From NCBI GenBank assembly GCA_021804345.1, contig JAJZHV010000066.1:1-6495 (forward strand): a stretch of DNA of 6,495 nucleotides, read 5' to 3'. Position numbers and translations under genes: made by a program. The notes under the pieces are model-generated. The model saw only the letters and a program-made list of their open reading frames with translations, was not told the DNA's origin and made no database searches. This document shows positions 5,274-6,495 of this stretch, piece after piece. Source of the stretch: Pseudomonadota bacterium. Its GTDB lineage: Bacteria > Pseudomonadota > Gammaproteobacteria > Burkholderiales > Ferrovaceae. Every line of letters starts with the position of its first letter. The first letter of the stretch is position 1.

Positions 5274-6495
5274 ATGCCCATACTCACATTAACGAACGCT
5301 TCCCTGGCTTATGGCCATCATGCCCTGCTGGATCGCACGGATTTGCTTCTGGATACGGGCGAACGGGTGGGGCTGATCGGCCGCAACGGCGGCGGCAAGA
5401 GCTCCTTACTCAAGGTGTTGGTGGGCGAAGCCGATCTGGACGACGGTGTATTCTGGTCCGCTCCCGGTTTGACTCTGGGCTACGTTCCGCAGGAACCCCT
5501 GCTAGAGCCGCAGGCCACGGTGGGTGCCGTGGTGGCTCAGGGGCTGGATCTGTCGGAGCAATGGGCGGGGCAGTACAAGGTGGACAAGGTCCTCACGCAA
5601 ATGGGTTTGCGCTCCGATCAGTCCATCGACAGCCTCTCTGGTGGCTGGAAAAAGCGCGTAGCCTTAGCGCGCGCCTGGGTGTCCGAGCCACAATTACTGG
5701 TTCTGGACGAACCCACCAATCATCTGGACATCCCCTCCATCGAATGGCTGGAAAATTTATTGCTCGATTTTTCTGGCTGTGTCTTGTTCGTCACCCATGA
5801 CCGTCAATTTCTGGATCGGGTTGCCACACGCATCATCGAACTGGATCGTGGACGTTTGGCTGACTTTGGGGCCTCTTTTGCCGAGTATCAACGGCGCAAA
5901 GCCTTGCAACTGGCGGTGGAAGAAACGCTCCACGCCAAGTTTGACAAGTTTCTAGCCCAGGAAGAGGTATGGATCCGTAAAGGGGTTCAAGCCCGTCGTA
6001 CTCGCAACGAAGGTCGGGTGCGGCGCCTGGAGAGCCTGCGGGTGCAACGGGATCTTCGGCGGGAGCGCTCCGGACAGGTGCGCCTGGCTGTGGATGCGGG
6101 AGCCCGCTCGGGGGAGATGGTGGTGGAATTCCAGGACGTCTGCTTAAGCTATGGACAGCAGACTCTGGTCAGCCACTACAGCACGCGTATTTTGCGCGGT
6201 GACAAGGTGGGCATCATCGGCCCCAATGGGGCAGGTAAAACGACTCTGTTGCGGGCCCTGCTGGGGGAGTTGGATCCGTCCTCCGGCCAGGTGCGCAGGG
6301 GCACCCGCTTGAGTGTGGCGTATTTTGACCAATTACGGGCCCAGTTGGACCCCGAGGCCACGCTGGCGGACACCATCAATCCCGGAGCAGAATTCGTGGA
6401 GATCAATGGTGAACGCAAACATGTGGTGAGTTATTTGGGGGATTTCCTGTTTCCACCGCAACGTGTTCGGGCTAAGGTGAAGTCGCTTTCTGGTG
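5274..6495 (+). CDS. uup: Uup-type ABC-F ATPase, 3' end cut by window edge
   Basis: ABC-F proteins are soluble twin-ATPase proteins that act on the ribosome; Uup also affects precise excision of transposons in E. coli. The frame is open for 407 codons and stops at the edge inside the second signature (KSLSG); full-length Uup is about 635 residues. First ATPase domain: Walker A GRNGGGKS (36-43), signature LSGGW (121-125), Walker B LLVLDEPTNHLD (141-152), switch His175. The linker carries the Uup hallmark AQEEVWIRKGVQARRTRNEG (228-247). Second domain: Walker A GPNGAGKT (316-323), then AYFDQLRAQLDP (349-360). The segment between TVGAVVAQGLDLSEQ and W97 is about 36 residues shorter than in E. coli Uup, removing most of the helical arm of domain 1 while the frame stays intact. 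The ATG at 5274 lies 17 bases after the previous stop, has no good ribosome site, and has no terminator before it, so it may be translated by coupling. Confidence 0.92.
   Translation, partial: MPILTLTNASLAYGHHALLDRTDLLLDTGERVGLIGRNGGGKSSLLKVLVGEADLDDGVFWSAPGLTLGYVPQEPLLEPQATVGAVVAQGLDLSEQWAGQYKVDKVLTQMGLRSDQSIDSLSGGWKKRVALARAWVSEPQLLVLDEPTNHLDIPSIEWLENLLLDFSGCVLFVTHDRQFLDRVATRIIELDRGRLADFGASFAEYQRRKALQLAVEETLHAKFDKFLAQEEVWIRKGVQARRTRNEGRVRRLESLRVQRDLRRERSGQVRLAVDAGARSGEMVVEFQDVCLSYGQQTLVSHYSTRILRGDKVGIIGPNGAGKTTLLRALLGELDPSSGQVRRGTRLSVAYFDQLRAQLDPEATLADTINPGAEFVEINGERKHVVSYLGDFLFPPQRVRAKVKSLSG

Overview
The window looks like chromosomal DNA of a Gram-negative bacterium, most likely a beta-, gamma- or acidithiobacillia-type proteobacterium. 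The reasons are a FabI of the proteobacterial kind, a DUF3391/HD-GYP protein, a Uup-type ABC-F protein, an outer-membrane barrel, a Fur box of the E. coli type and a CCA-encoding tRNA-Arg(CCU) close to that of E. coli. I cannot name the species.

Layout: a minus-strand block fills 1-3135. Read in its own direction it holds a tRNA-Arg(CCU) gene split by a 218-nt group I intron (3135-2843), a DUF3391/HD-GYP protein with altered signature residues (2710-1484), a small three-helix membrane protein of unknown function (1332-934), and fabI (754 to beyond the left edge). A plus-strand block fills 3178-6495. It holds a promoter with a Fur box in its spacer, a cupredoxin-like periplasmic protein (3264-3629), an FTR1-type iron permease (3631-4488), an outer-membrane protein (4537-5256), and a Uup-type ABC-F ATPase running off the right edge (from 5274). 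No gap between genes exceeds about 180 bases.

How they work together: the three genes after the Fur box form a compact iron-uptake operon. The cupredoxin-like protein probably handles iron in the periplasm, FTR1 carries it across the inner membrane, and the barrel protein is a plausible outer-membrane partner. uup follows after 17 bases with no visible terminator, so it may be read through. The tRNA gene is transcribed divergently from this operon across about 130 bases that contain the Fur-controlled promoter and a second dyad.

Main points of interest: the group I intron sits between anticodon position 36 and position 37, and a nearly complete set of core helices can be drawn by eye. The HD-GYP protein has Met in place of the metal-binding His of 'HD' and Arg in place of Pro in 'GYP'. 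Uup has a much shortened helical insert in its first ATPase domain. The HD-GYP and membrane-protein genes are visibly more AT-rich than the genes on either side and lie directly downstream of a tRNA gene.
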